In this document: one piece after another, positions 23,351-34,032 of the stretch
Layout: every line of letters begins with the position of its first letter
How positions within the stretch are numbered: position 1 is the first letter of the stretch
From: Chlorocebus sabaeus
Taxonomy: Eukaryota > Chordata > Mammalia > Primates > Cercopithecidae
Direction of reading: 5' to 3'
Length of the DNA stretch: 64,000 nt
Assembly (NCBI RefSeq): GCF_047675955.1
Contig: NC_132925.1
Location: 72,297,622 to 72,361,621, forward strand
Notes under the pieces: generated by a model
The model's input: the letters and a program-made list of their open reading frames with translations, nothing else
Database searches by the model: none
What the model was told of the DNA's origin: nothing
Position numbers and translations under genes: made by a program

Positions 23351-23550
23351 CAGTTGTCCCTCAGTATATGCAGGGAATCGGTTCCAGGAATCTCAAATAT
23401 ACCAAACTTCATTCATACTCAATTCCTGCAGTTGGTCCTGCAGAGCCCGCGTATGTGAAAAGTCAACCCTCTTGGGCTTTACATTTTGAGAATAAAAACC
23501 ACCTATAAGTGGACCCTCACAGTTCAAACCCATGTTGTTCAAGAGTCACG
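23351..23550. mobile_element. Tigger-type DNA transposon fragment
   Basis: It starts 'cagttgtccctcagtatatg', 'cagggaatcggttccaggaa', and ends 'gtggaccctcacagttcaaa', 'cccatgttgttcaagagtc', both Tigger-family terminal motifs. The interior is mostly missing. Confidence 0.8.
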
Positions 23551-24131
23551 TGTATACAATTTGTATTTTTAATATATGTTACAGAGTTACTTAAGGATCA
23601 AATAAAGATCGAGTGATTCTAGCCTGGCATTCTTTCCACTAAATCTTTTGGAAATACTAGAGAGGATACTGATTCAATAAAAATTTCAATTCACCGTATC
23701 AAGAAAAGGACAAAAGAGGACAAAATAATTAATAGTATTGTTTAGTCTCTCTTTGCATAGAAGAGAAAGGTGATAATTAGTGGTTAAATACTAAAAATAT
23801 ATAATAAAAATGATGAATCAAAGCTGTATCTATGAAGCTGTGCCAGTCTGTAACTTTTGATGATTGATGGCAACTTTTGTTGTTATTCTATTGAAATGAG
23901 AACAACAGATACAAATTACTATGTTCTTTACTAGAACGTAAGTCCCTTGACAACAGGGACCAAACCCTAAAATTTAAAGGTCAAGAAAGCCACAGTAGCC
24001 ACTCCTGCCTGTAGCATGAGAAAAAAAATGACAGCACTTACTTTCCCTTCTCTTGTACCTACCAGCCTGAAGAACTTAATTTATAGATCCTCAAGAGATA
24101 TTCAAGTATGATTGTTTTCTTCTTTATTTAG

Positions 24132-24293
24132 TTGTCTGTTTTGATGCCAAGATAAACTTCGATGACAACGCAGAATTCCGACAAAAAGACATATTTGCTA
24201 TGGACGACAAATCCGAGAATGAGCCCATTGAAAATGAAGCTGCCAAATATGATCTAAAATACATAGGACTAGATGGGAACATTGCCTGCTTTG
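24132..24293 (+). CDS. SUCLG2: SUCLG2 exon (about residues 253-306), second Mg2+ ligand
   Basis: The 162 bases complete the split Val codon and read VCFDAKINFDDNAEFRQ, then KDIFAMDDKSENEPIENEA, and on to YIGLDGNIACF, ending with the first base of the next split Val. The acceptor is ttctttatttag|TTG and the donor TTTG|gtaaga. The Asp of FDAK (about residue 257) aligns with the second conserved Mg2+ ligand (E. coli Asp213). The exon spans the end of ATP-grasp and the link to the CoA-ligase domain. Phases are 1 in and 1 out, so skipping would be in frame but would remove this ligand. Confidence 0.97.
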
Positions 24294-26480
24294 GTAAGAA
24301 GCAGTTATATCAAAAGAATGCTTTGTGGATTTTTATAGAATTTAGGAACCCTTGATTTCTGAAATGTCATTTACCAAGAAGAAGTAAGCATACAAGTTTT
24401 TTTGTAGCTGAAAGGTCGTAGGAAACAATCCAAGTTTCTTCTCAAAGTTTGTTTTGATTAATGGTTACTGGGTTAAAGCAGAATTTCTCAACTCTTGCAC
24501 TATTGAGAGTTTGGGTGGGATAATTCTTTGCTATCCTGTACATCATAAGATGTTTAGCATCCTAACCTCTAGATACTAGTAACAACCACCAGTTGTGATG
24601 ACAGGTAAACCCATGTAAATCAATAAATTAAAATGAAAGTCTTCAGACAGTTCCAAATGACTGTGGTATACAAAAATCACCCCAGTTGAGAACTACTGAC
24701 TTAAAACATCTCAGTTAAACTTTGCTTAGTAAAAAATTAGAACCTTTGCTGCTCAACTCAGTATTAATATGCTAGAACTCTTCTGAAATTTAGGTTTAAA
24801 ACAAAATTCCTTTATCAGAGGAAATAGAAGAGGACATACACTTTAATCACTTTACTAAAGTTTCAGATTCTGTGATAACCAAATGATAAAATGGTTAATC
24901 CATTATGCTAGTTTATTAATAAAACAATTGATTTCATCACACTCATCTAAATTTGTGAAAATGGCTTCTCCAGCTGAGATAAGAATGAGGCTATAGAGGC
25001 AGTACAGCTTCTATTATTGTTCACAGCTTATAGTGCTCAGATTTATACGCTTCTGACTTAATTGCACAAGACTGTGTTTCTGGTAGAATCAATTCATTGT
25101 ACTGGAAACTGAGGTCTTAATCTTAATGGAATTAAAATAAAAATGATTTGTAGCTCATTAAACCAACAATATCATTATATTCAGAACTGAAAAGACCTCA
25201 TCCAAGAGTTTGCTGTTCAGTACAATAGAAAATGACATCCAATTACAAGTGATACCAAAAGCTCTTGCTTTGTATTGGCGCAATAACTATAATGTACCAG
25301 ATCACTCACATCATTCTGATCCTGATAAGCTAATGCACTCTCAGTATTTGTAGGCATTTAGAAAGGGGAAATGTATATGGGTTTAAAACAAATTAAATAC
25401 AGATTATTTATAGCCTCTGTAGGAATGTGCATGGTTTGACCACGTAGCAGCCTCAACATCTATGATTTACGCATTTCAAATTGTTTTAAGATTCTGTATA
25501 AACCATTTTTATTTGAGTTACTCCAAATTTAATTAGTCACAGTTCATAGGCTCTTCTAGGGAATTGGAGGGTCAGAAAAATGTGAGTTTCTGCTGTGTTC
25601 AGGAGATTTTTTTTTTTTCTATCTTGAGGAAAGTAATTTTATATCATTAAGCTTAAGAAGCAAAATAAGTGTAATTGATCAATAAAACTTAGCCCTGGAA
25701 AACAAGAATTTTGATGTTAAAACTCTTCACCTACTTTCTTAAGAAGGGCTCCTAAGATGTTGGCACATTTTGGTTCCAGTTTTAACGATTGGGTTGCTAG
25801 TGAGCATTGCTTATGTTAATTTGAAAAAAGAACAAGGGGATAGGAATATTGTTTTTGTGCTGTCATTTGTTCATTTGTTTCTAAGTTTATCCAGGTAACA
25901 TTATATAAACATGCATGACTGTACTAAGTGTAAAAAGGTATAAAATCCCACTGAAGTTGGGACCCCTGTACTTCAATCCCAGAGATGCCACATTCAGAGG
26001 AGCGTATTCTCAGCAAGCAAAACATTAAGAGAATTCCATTCTTCATTCGCTGTTTCTTAAAGTATATTAAAAAGAATGTAATTCATAGGCCCTAGCAACT
26101 TCTCATAGCTTGTTTCTCTGCCTCCTGATTCTCTTAAGCTTACACTTTCCAGAACCTAAAACTTCCTTCTTTACTACTGGCCCAAATCGGTTACTTACTT
26201 AAAGCTTTCCTTCTTTCTGTTTCCCAGATTGATTTAACTTCCCAATACATCGTGTTCCTCATTCCCAAGTCTTTTTTGCTTCATTGTTTGCATATACACG
26301 TCCTGATTCTTTATCCTAAAAGTCTATGCACTAATCTGGTTTAATGGAATTCCAAACAGGACATAAATTGGCCTGGCAATAACAGAGTTCTCTCTTGGCA
26401 ATATGGGGGAGGGAAAATGTTTATGGACCATTTCATGTTGCTAAATTTAGCCTGTCTTGTGTCCCATTTGCATTTCACAG
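24294..26480 (+). other. SUCLG2: SUCLG2 intron, 2.2 kb
   Basis: A MER20 lies at the 5' side (24478-24705). The rest, 24706-26480, is AT-rich with nothing recognised except a T-run at about 25608-25619. Confidence 0.9.
24478..24705 (-). mobile_element. MER20 (hAT) element
   Basis: Reverse-complement MER20 landmarks: 'cagaatttctcaactcttgc', 'actattgagagtttgggtgg', 'gataattctttgctatcctg', 'gatgtttagcatcctaacct', 'ctagatactagtaacaacca', and an end 'cacccc' then 'agttgagaactactg' that is the inverted terminal repeat. A + strand copy is at 61052-61255. Confidence 0.88.
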
Positions 26481-26623
26481 TGAATGGTGCTGGGCTAGCC
26501 ATGGCTACTTGTGATATCATTTTCCTTAATGGTGGGAAGCCAGCCAACTTCTTGGATCTTGGAGGTGGTGTAAAGGAAGCTCAAGTATATCAAGCATTCA
26601 AATTGCTCACAGCTGATCCTAAG
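26481..26623 (+). CDS. SUCLG2: SUCLG2 exon (about residues 307-354), start of CoA-ligase domain
   Basis: The 143 bases complete the split Val and read VNGAGLAMATCDIIFLNGG, KPANFLDLGGGVKEAQ, VYQAFKLLTADPK. The acceptor is catttcacag|TG and the donor AAG|gtaacc (phase 0). The Asn of VNGAG (about residue 308) is the known substrate-contact position in this family, and the NFLDLGGG loop opens the CoA-ligase domain that meets SUCLG1. The expected continuation (VEAILVNIFGG...) is absent immediately downstream. The frame stays open both into the upstream intron and 25 codons past the donor (to 26701); intron retention would therefore add a short unrelated tail and truncate the domain. Confidence 0.97.
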
Positions 26624-26754
26624 GTAACCTTTCTTTTTGTAGGGAGATTATATGTCAGTTCAATTTCTTACCGTCAAGAGCTTACTTGTTCTTCCTGGTG
26701 AGAGTTGATAAGTCAATATGTGTCCTTTGCAGCCCCAGATGCAACTTCTATCTT

Positions 26755-27040
26755 TTTTTTGAGATGGCGTCTCCCTCTGTTGCCCAGGCTCAAGTACAGT
26801 GGCATGAGATCTTGGCTCACTGAACCCTCTATCTCCTGGGTTCAAGCGATTCTCCTTCCTCAGCCTCTTGAGTTGCTGGGATTACAGGTGCATGCCACCA
26901 CGCCCAGCTAATTTTTGTATTTTTAGTAGAGACGAGGTTTCTCCATGCTGGTCAGGCTGGTCGAACTCCTGACCTCGTGATCCGCCCGCCTCAGCCTCCC
27001 AAAATGCTGAGATTACGGGCATGAGCCACGGCGCCCAGCC
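26755..27040 (-). mobile_element. Full-length Alu with perfect 15-bp target duplication, 131 bp after an exon
   Basis: It is a minus-strand Alu from ttttttgagatggcgtctcc to ...cacggcgcccagcc. TGCAACTTCTATCTT occurs at 26740-26754 and 27041-27055. It lies very near the donor of the 26481-26623 exon and is inverted relative to the two Alus upstream of the 24132 exon. Confidence 0.95.
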
Positions 27041-27781
27041 TGCAACTTCTATCTTATATTGCATTGGAATACATGATGATTTAACTCTCGTTTTGGGTAA
27101 AAGTCTTTATAAATAGCTCCTGGGATCTTACTTCAGAGGTTGTGTGTACAGTCCTGAGAAGTGGAAGGAAATAAAAAAGATACAGTGTGCCAGTGGAAAC
27201 ATTGGTTGGCATGAACTTTATTTGGGTAATTTACACAGAAGCGACTGGTCCTATGCTTACATGATTTAGAGGGAAGGTGTACTATGATTCCTTCCATAAA
27301 GATGCTGAAGGTATTACCAAATATTGAAAAATCTTAGGGTTATAGGATCATATATCACTGGGAAATAATGGCCCCACCTTCTTTTGTATGCTTTCTAATT
27401 TTTATCACTGACCATTAGTTTGTAACATATGCACTAAGTAGCAAGTAACTGTACCTGGCTTCATAGTTTCTATTGCTGCTTCACGTGCATCTTTTTAACT
27501 TGAGGGTAGCTGACTAGAATGTAGCTACTACACCCATGCTAGGGGCAGTGTGGGCATTCAATTAATATTTAATCAGCTAGTTTAGTAACCAAGTTAAATA
27601 TCAGTATGCTTTGTTTTACCTGTAGATACTCAGTTGACTATAATGTAGTTTAGGTAGATGCTTATTACATAGAAAGACCGAAATATTTTGAAAGACTAGC
27701 GTACATGGTTTTCATTTCATTCTTTTAACAGGCCTGTGAAGTACGTATATGCCACAACAATTTGATATAAAACTTTTTCTC

Positions 27782-28079
27782 TATTTTTTTAATTACTTTT
27801 TTTAGAGACAGGGTCTCCTTCTGTCACCTAAACCGTAGTGCTGTGGTGCGATCATAGCTCACTATAGCCTCGATCTCCTGGACCCAAGCTATCCTCCCCG
27901 CACAGCCTCTTGAGTAGCTAGGACTACAGGTGCACACCACCATGGCTGGCCAATTTTTTTTTTTATTTTTTGTCTCGCCATGTTGCTCAGGCTGGTCTCA
28001 AACTCCTGGCCTCAAGTGATCCTCCTACCTCAGGCTCTCAGAGCACTGGAATTACAGGCATGTGCCATCACAATTGGCC
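27782..28079 (-). mobile_element. AluJ-like element
   Basis: A diverged minus-strand Alu: 'agagacagggtctccttctg', 'ctcactatagcctcgatctc', 'gagtagctaggactacagg' and 'gctcaggctggtctcaaact', ending 'catcacaattggcc'. The middle A-rich linker is an expanded T-run. Confidence 0.9.
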
Positions 28080-28631
28080 TAAACTTTATTTGAGAATCAT
28101 TTTCTCAATATTGTTAGAGTATCTAATAAATTGAGTTGGTTACTAAAATATCTGAAGATGTAGGAAATCTGAATCGTTACTAAGAAAATCATAAATGAAA
28201 ATAATACCAGATTTTTAAAAAATGAAATGTGGTCTGAACTAAATATGGAAGCTTCCCATTAATAAATATACTGGCAATAGCCTGTTTTGTTTTGCATGCA
28301 TAACATTTTGTCTTATATTGGTAGTACACTTGTCTGTTTTTCTCATGACTTAAATAGTTGGTGGCCTTATATTTTTGCTTATCTTTTCTTCTGACTCACA
28401 AAACAGACGGCAAGGTATTATTAGCACTTATTTTCAATTCTCCAGTGCCATTCAGGAATAGCAAAGTTATTGAAGTTCGAAGGCAGCCAGCCATGAGGAA
28501 GGTATTCGCCAAAAGAACAATGTTTCCACTTACATAAGCGCTTTGTTTTCATTGGTTTGGTAGAAATACCTATCAGTGGCTCTCTAATCATGTATTAATT
28601 CACTTATTCTTTCTTCCTACTGCTTTCTAAG

Positions 28632-28853
28632 GGAAGAATCATTTTCCTCCCAGAGATTCCCAAACCAATTGAAATCTGTAAATACCAAGAGACACAGCTC
28701 CTTAAGCTGCTCGAACCACAAAGTACCCAGAGGACAGACAACTGTAATAAAATACTGAACTTCCAGCGTCTGCTGAAACTCTGTGCAAAGAATAATAGAG
28801 AGTCTTTGAAAGATGAAATCTACCAGGACAATCATTGGATTTCGCTGAAATAG
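28632..28853 (+). other. Candidate alternative 3'-terminal coding exon of SUCLG2
   Basis: A pyrimidine-rich tract and ag (ttctttcttcctactgctttctaag, ending 28631) form a good acceptor. From 28632 the frame that continues phase 0 from the exon ending at 26623 is open for 73 codons (starting GRIIFLPEIPKPIEICKYQE, ending DNHWISLK) to a TAG at 28851-28853. AATAAA signals follow at 29519 and 29711. If used, it would give a protein of about 427 residues with the last part of the CoA-ligase domain replaced. No homology is recognised. The minus strand is also open here (28617-28835), so low stop density by chance is a real alternative. No donor-like site is needed if it is terminal. Confidence 0.3.
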
Positions 28854-29861
28854 CTTTTCTTAGTGCCTCACCTCAAATTTTAATTTTGTAAAACCTATAG
28901 GGTGGGGAGGGAGAGTGGAAAAATTACTGTCAGAGCCATTTTTTCCTTTTTAAAAAACTATTCTCTTCCAAAATTTTGACTTTCTGGAATATTTTCAAAT
29001 GCTTGGATTATTTCAACTTTTTTTTGAGATTAGCTGTCATCTTGGGTAGATAAAGGTATGTGGGAGTTATTTTATTTTTCTCATGCTATATCAGGAAAAT
29101 GAATGCACAGCTCATCTCACAGTACTTTTTCCAAATCTTGAAATTTCAAAACCGGTTAAAAAACATAGAAATGTAATGAGTATTTTCAATCCTGGCTTCG
29201 TTTCACAAAATTTAGAGAACAGAACCTAAAAAATAGTATAGATGAGTTGATGTGATTTTGCAAGGAAACTGGCTGTAGTTTTTGGCAGTAATTATTTCGT
29301 GTCCACATGCCCAAAAGTAGAGGTTCCTGAGAGCCCAAAGCTAATTATTTCAAAGGTATCGAGTGTCTTGTTAGATAAAATGATTAGTTAGTTGAATACA
29401 CAGAAAGTCAAAATTACAGAACACCAGTTTTTGTTAAACTTTTATCAACTGATGTTAACGACTGCTTATTTGCAGTATGTCAAAATAATTCTGTTGATTA
29501 GTAAACACAACGTCATTGAATAAAAATATTACAGGTTGACATATATTTCCACTCATGATGTCAGTCATAGAGCGGAAAATGTTACTTCTTTTGCTTGACT
29601 GTTAACCCAAATGCTGATTTTCACTTGGACCTAACACAAGTATCTCTATAACTAATGTGTTTCTTATTATTTTTATCGTATATATGAAATGAAGTTCCTC
29701 TACCAAGCTGAATAAAACAAGAGTCTTTTCAAGATAAACTCACTTACTGAACTGAATTCATATGAAGTGTATCATTAAATATTTTATAATTCTCTTATCT
29801 TCCAGCTGAGCTTGAGATGAGAGAAAAGTAATAGAGTTTGTTCTGCTGGTGGTCTTCATCA
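28854..29861. other. Unique AT-rich intronic stretch
   Basis: No repeat recognised. It contains two AATAAA hexamers (29519-29524 and 29711-29716), which matter only if the preceding segment is a terminal exon. Confidence 0.5.
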
Positions 29862-29906
29862 TTTTGATTTAAAGAATTCTAAGCATTAGTATTCTTTAAA
29901 TCAAAA
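29862..29906. repeat. Perfect 16-bp inverted repeat, 13-base loop
   Basis: The arms are ttttgatttaaagaat (29862-29877) and attctttaaatcaaaa (29891-29906), exact reverse complements around tctaagcattagt. I do not recognise a transposon here. It could fold as a stable hairpin in RNA. Confidence 0.97.
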
Positions 29907-30110
29907 AGAGGAAAAATAATATAAAATAGGAAATAGAAGTAGGGTTTTGTGGTTTTCTGTTAAGAATTGGAAGACATTTAAAAGAAAAGCGCTGTATAGA
30001 ATGTTATCCTTGGGTTTTTGTTTTCCAAATTATACCCTGGTTTCTATTTTAGTTCTGAACTTAGAATTCCAAAGGTGTAGCAAATGTAACAAACTTTTGT
30101 GTAAGTTTGC

Positions 30111-30158
30111 GTTCACTTACACAAAACACCTTGTGTTCACTTACATGAAACATCTTGT
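30111..30158. repeat. 24-bp tandem duplication
   Basis: Two adjacent copies (30111-30134 and 30135-30158), each beginning gttcacttac and ending cttgt, differ at 3 of 24 positions. A diverged partial third unit (gtaagtttgc / gtgaagtgaata) may flank them in inverted form. Confidence 0.92.
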
Positions 30159-30429
30159 GAAGTGAATACAAGGAAAGGACACTTGGCACGAATCTCCCCA
30201 GTGACCCCAACTCTGTTGGCCAAAGATAAACAAATCTTTTGCTCTCTGAGGGCCTAGTTTTGAAAAGCAAAAGTACATGATTGGCATTAGTAAAGGCACC
30301 TCATTGGATTTGATTGTACTTCCTGGTTTAGATCCAACTTTGAGTCATATTTTCAAAGCCCTTGAAATATCTATGAAGAAATGTGCTACCTAAGCACCAA
30401 GGACAAGTTGAAGAATGGAAGGGACTCTT

Positions 30430-30600
30430 AGTGGGATTCTCATGCCAAACTGCCTGGGTTCCAGTATTGTCTTTACCACTTACTGGTTGTGGGACCTTGG
30501 GCCCACTATTTAACTTCTGTGTGCCTTGATATCCTCATTTATAAAGTGCTTAACCTCAGAGGGTTGTTTTGTTACACAAATTGAGACACACATGCACACT
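30430..30600 (+). mobile_element. MIR fragment
   Basis: 'ccaaactgcctgggttccag', 'accacttactggttgtggga', 'ccttgggcccactatttaac' and 'ttctgtgtgccttgatatcc' then 'tcatttataaagtg' follow the MIR consensus closely on the + strand. Confidence 0.9.
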
Positions 30601-30776
30601 TGCCATTTAGAGGGAAAATAATTTCATATGACAGTATCATTTAAAAAATTTAATAAACTTTTATTAAAGTATAATCTACATACAGAACAGTATACAAATT
30701 TTAAGTATACAGCTTGATGAATTATTACAAAGTGAACATATCATCTAACCTCCAGCCAGATCGAGAAATAGAACAT

Positions 30777-31094
30777 GGCCGGGCACGGTGGCTCATGGCT
30801 GTAATCCCAGCACTTTGGGAGGCCAAGGCGGGCGGATCACACGAGGTCAGGAGTTCGAGACCAGCCTGGCCAAAATCGTGAAACCCTGTCTCTACTTAAA
30901 ATACAAAAATTAGCCGGATGTGGTTGCAGGTGCCTGTAATCTCAGCTAATCAGGAGGCTGCGGCAGGAGAATTGCTTGAACCCAGGAGGCAGAGGTTGCA
31001 GTGAGCCAAGATCGCACCATTGCACTCTAGCCTGGGAGATAAGAGTGACACTTCATCTGAAAAAAAAAGAAAAAGAAAGAAAAGAAAAAGAAAT
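30777..31094 (+). mobile_element. AluS with GA-rich tail
   Basis: It starts ggccgggcacggtggctcat and ends in an impure A-rich tail (AAAAAG repeats, about 31060-31094). Target duplication AGAAATAGAACAT at 30764-30776 and 31095-31107. Confidence 0.95.
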
Positions 31095-31182
31095 AGAAAT
31101 AGAACATAACAGGGATCCCGGAAGCCTCCTCGTGCAGTCCCCATCATTTTCCTACCCTGCTTTCTCTCCAAAGGTAATTTCT

Positions 31183-31410
31183 TTTCTTTTCCTTTTTTTT
31201 TTTTTTTTTTTTTTCCTTCTGACTTTTAGCCTCCTGAGTAGCTGGGACTAAAGGCATGTGTCACCATGCCCGGCTAATTTTTGTATGTTTAGTAGAGATG
31301 GGGTTTTGCCTTGTTGCCCAGGCTGGTCTCGAACTCCTGACCTCAAGGGGTCCTCCTGCCTTGGCCTCCCAAAGTGCTTGGGTTATAGGCAGGAGCCACT
31401 GTACTTGGCC
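31183..31410 (-). mobile_element. Alu with internal deletion, antisense
   Basis: A T-rich tail (to about 31214) is followed directly by 'cttttagcctcctgagtagc', so about 90-110 bases of the right arm are missing. It ends 'ggagccactgtacttggcc'. Target duplication AAAGGTAATTTCT at 31170-31182 and 31414-31426 shows that the insertion was complete and the loss internal or at insertion. Confidence 0.93.
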
Positions 31411-31660
31411 CTCAAAGGTAATTTCTAATATCACAGATTTGTTTTGCCTATTTTTAAACTTAGTATCACTGGAGTCATGTACTGTATACTCTTTTGCATT
31501 TGTTATCTTTTACTTTACTTTTGCTACTCGTTAGTCTTTTCAATTTTAGTCATTCAGTTAAGTATGAGGTATTATCTCATTATGGCCTTTCTGTCATGAC
31601 TAATGGGGTAGAGCACCTTTTCACGTATTTATTAGCCATTTGAATATACTCTTTAAACTT

Positions 31661-34032
31661 CTGTTGCCTCATCTATGGACATGAAAATAATACCCTAAAA
31701 CATTGTTTTAAGTATCAACTTGCAAACCTTTCTAAAGCACAGTGAAAACTTTAGTTTTTGATATTTTCTGAGTGTTTCATTCCATTATCACTTCCAAAAC
31801 TTAGATTTAGAATAAATGCACATCTACAGAAATGGGAGGTGTCTGATACAGGTTCAGTGATAATCAGTGTTACTGCATGTGTTGTTTTGAAATTGACATG
31901 CAGATGGAAGGTGTAAGTGACTCAGTAGCTTACAATGATTCTCTGCTCAGACAACCAAGGAAACAATTTAATAAAGGGAGGATTGAATTCATGTTTGCAA
32001 GAAGAACAAAATATCATTTGTTATAAATTTGAGAAGAAGCCAGCTATTTTTGTGCTCTATGGTATATGCTTCAGAAACTTCAGAATGTGAAGCCAGAGAA
32101 GTAAAACTGCATGCCATATTTTCAGTATCAGGTATATGCAAATGCCTTACATTTTAATAAATATATTTTAGGATTTACTTGTGCTGTCTCATATTTTTAA
32201 ATTATTGCACATTTAGAGTTTATTTAAGCACAAAGAAGAATATCCTGTTTTCTTTCAGATACATGCTTATAACAGAGGCACGGAGCTGTTTAAACATAAA
32301 CTGAGGTGCCATAAAATTGTTAAGAGTTGATTTGAATAACCAGTGATTCACAGGTTGAGCAGCTCCAAACCAAAAGTGCTTCCAGGGCTCCATCAAAAGA
32401 ACGTAAAGGGACGATTTTTATAGGGCAAACACGAAAGTAAAGCAAAGAAAATATTGGATTGGTTACAGTTATCCTGTTGCCTTATTTGGTCTATCCTGCT
32501 GGAAAGTTCTAGTTATGTAACCGTAAGTTAGATAACTAGAACTTTCTGCTTCCAATTGGTTAGTTTTAAGTTAAGTTTTTCTTTAACATGGGCATTTACA
32601 AGAAATAGCTCAAGTTTTGTTTATGTCTGCAAATCAAGCAGAGTTAAGATCACTTATGAGGCCTAACTAGCTTTGTCTGCTTGGAGACTCTTCAGGTCTG
32701 GTGTCCATTTTAATTATTGTAACAAAGCAAAACCCATTTCATTACACACGACATGTATTTGCTGAAATAGCTTATCTGCAAGCGATTGTTTTCTTGGTAG
32801 GGCAATAGAACTCTTGTAGGAATTTATTTTCGAATACAGTGCTCAATACTTTATACAACGCGAGCATTATTTTTGAAACGACTACCCTGCATTTCTATTC
32901 TTGCAGACTTGCTTGAAAATATTTTTTTTTCCGTATAGAGTGGAAAAGATTAAAATTCCAGGCAGCCATTCTTTCTAGTGGTAGTCGACCTGATAGTCTA
33001 GTCTGTTAAGAATGATAAAATTAATTTTGTGTTGATGAATTTGCAGCTGGTCATTTAGTCTCCACTTCCACTTAGAATAGCTCCTTATTTAGGGGCAGTC
33101 ACTCTGCATAAGCTAGAGGATGGAAAACCATCTACCACTCTGGGCCCTTTTCTTTTTTCCCCTGGCAGTAGTTTTCCCACTGTCAGGAATTCATAAATGT
33201 TGATTTTTGCATATCTTTTCCTGATGTCCAGTTAATTAAAATTTCCAATAATGTCTGGCCCTCCTTGCCCACCTCACGCTTGTCCGTTTTACCTGCCAAT
33301 ACTTCTCAGTAATAAGTGGGTCCTGGTGACTGCATTTGGTTTTGTATCTTCCACATAATCAGTGTATCTGCTAGCTACCACATTTTCAAACCATCCCTAA
33401 TGGAACACTCAAAATCTATTTTCATGCTCCTCACTGACATACCCTCAGAAACAAATCGAAAATAAGATTTTTACTCTTTACTGTGTCTTCAAAATCCAGA
33501 TTTTAATGCACCCTAGTTTGTTTTATAGTAAGTGACTTAAAGAATTTAACAGATTTGGGGCTTAGTAAATTTTGTCGTTAGTCCCAGCAAGCTCAGGAAT
33601 TGATTATGAGTCGTTTGTGTAGATGCCTTTGTAGACTGTTAAAGAGAAATGGATCATGAATCAAAGTATAATGCCATATAGTTTGGAAAAATATATAATT
33701 ATTAGAAGAGTTAGGGTTGTTGTTTTCCTTAATGTTATTGCATCGAGAAAAGAAGGAATTGAATGCAACAATTAGAAAACAGTGCATTTCTCAGAAAGAA
33801 AATCAATAGTGGTCAAGAATAATGTCAAGAATCTCTGCATCTTAAGAATAATCTTCTGTGGCAGGGCATCTGAAAGTTGTACTATTATTATTTTTGAGAT
33901 GTTACTTTACAATTCAGATAAAGCCTGGTAAAGGTATCATTAGATGTGGGTAGTGAACTTGGGAAAATCATTCAGAACAAGGCTGAAATCCTTTTGACTG
34001 TGAAGGTCTCTGATTCCTTTCAGAGAAAGGAT
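31661..34032. other. Unique intronic stretch
   Basis: I recognise no transposon except possible L1 debris at the left edge. A perfect hairpin (32502-32546) is listed separately. Open frames are all below 80 codons with no domain features. Confidence 0.5.
32502..32546. repeat. Perfect 15-bp inverted repeat, 15-base loop
   Basis: The arms gaaagttctagttat (32502-32516) and ataactagaactttc (32532-32546) are exact reverse complements around gtaaccgtaagttag. Within the loop, 'gtaac' and 'gttag' extend the symmetry imperfectly. There is no flanking TA/TTAA duplication clear enough to call a MITE. Confidence 0.97.

Larger units (their letters stand above)
13323..24131 (+). other. SUCLG2: SUCLG2 intron, 10.8 kb
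   Basis: It contains a FLAM-type monomer, three full Alus, MIRs, a long ERV-type LTR, and hAT and Tigger fragments, listed separately. The stretches 13720-14540, 15206-16130, 16479-18950, 20763-22116 and 23560-24131 show only AT-rich unique sequence and short simple runs (for example ATTC/TTAT at about 17270-17320). Confidence 0.9.
30640..31660 (-). mobile_element. L1M fragment, antisense, broken by two Alus
   Basis: Pieces outside the Alus match reverse-complement old L1: 'ttattaaagtataatctaca' with 'tacagaacagtatacaaatt', then 'ggaagcctcctcgtgcagtc', 'ccaaaggtaatttct', 'acagatttgttttgcctatt', 'atcactggagtcatgtactg' and, near the end, 'gactaatggggtagagcacc' with 'ttttcacgtatttattagcc'. Edges are approximate. 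Confidence 0.75.

Noticed and set aside
26417..26701. 94-codon frame treated as its own gene
   Set aside because: It is the SUCLG2 exon 26481-26623 read through into both flanking introns.
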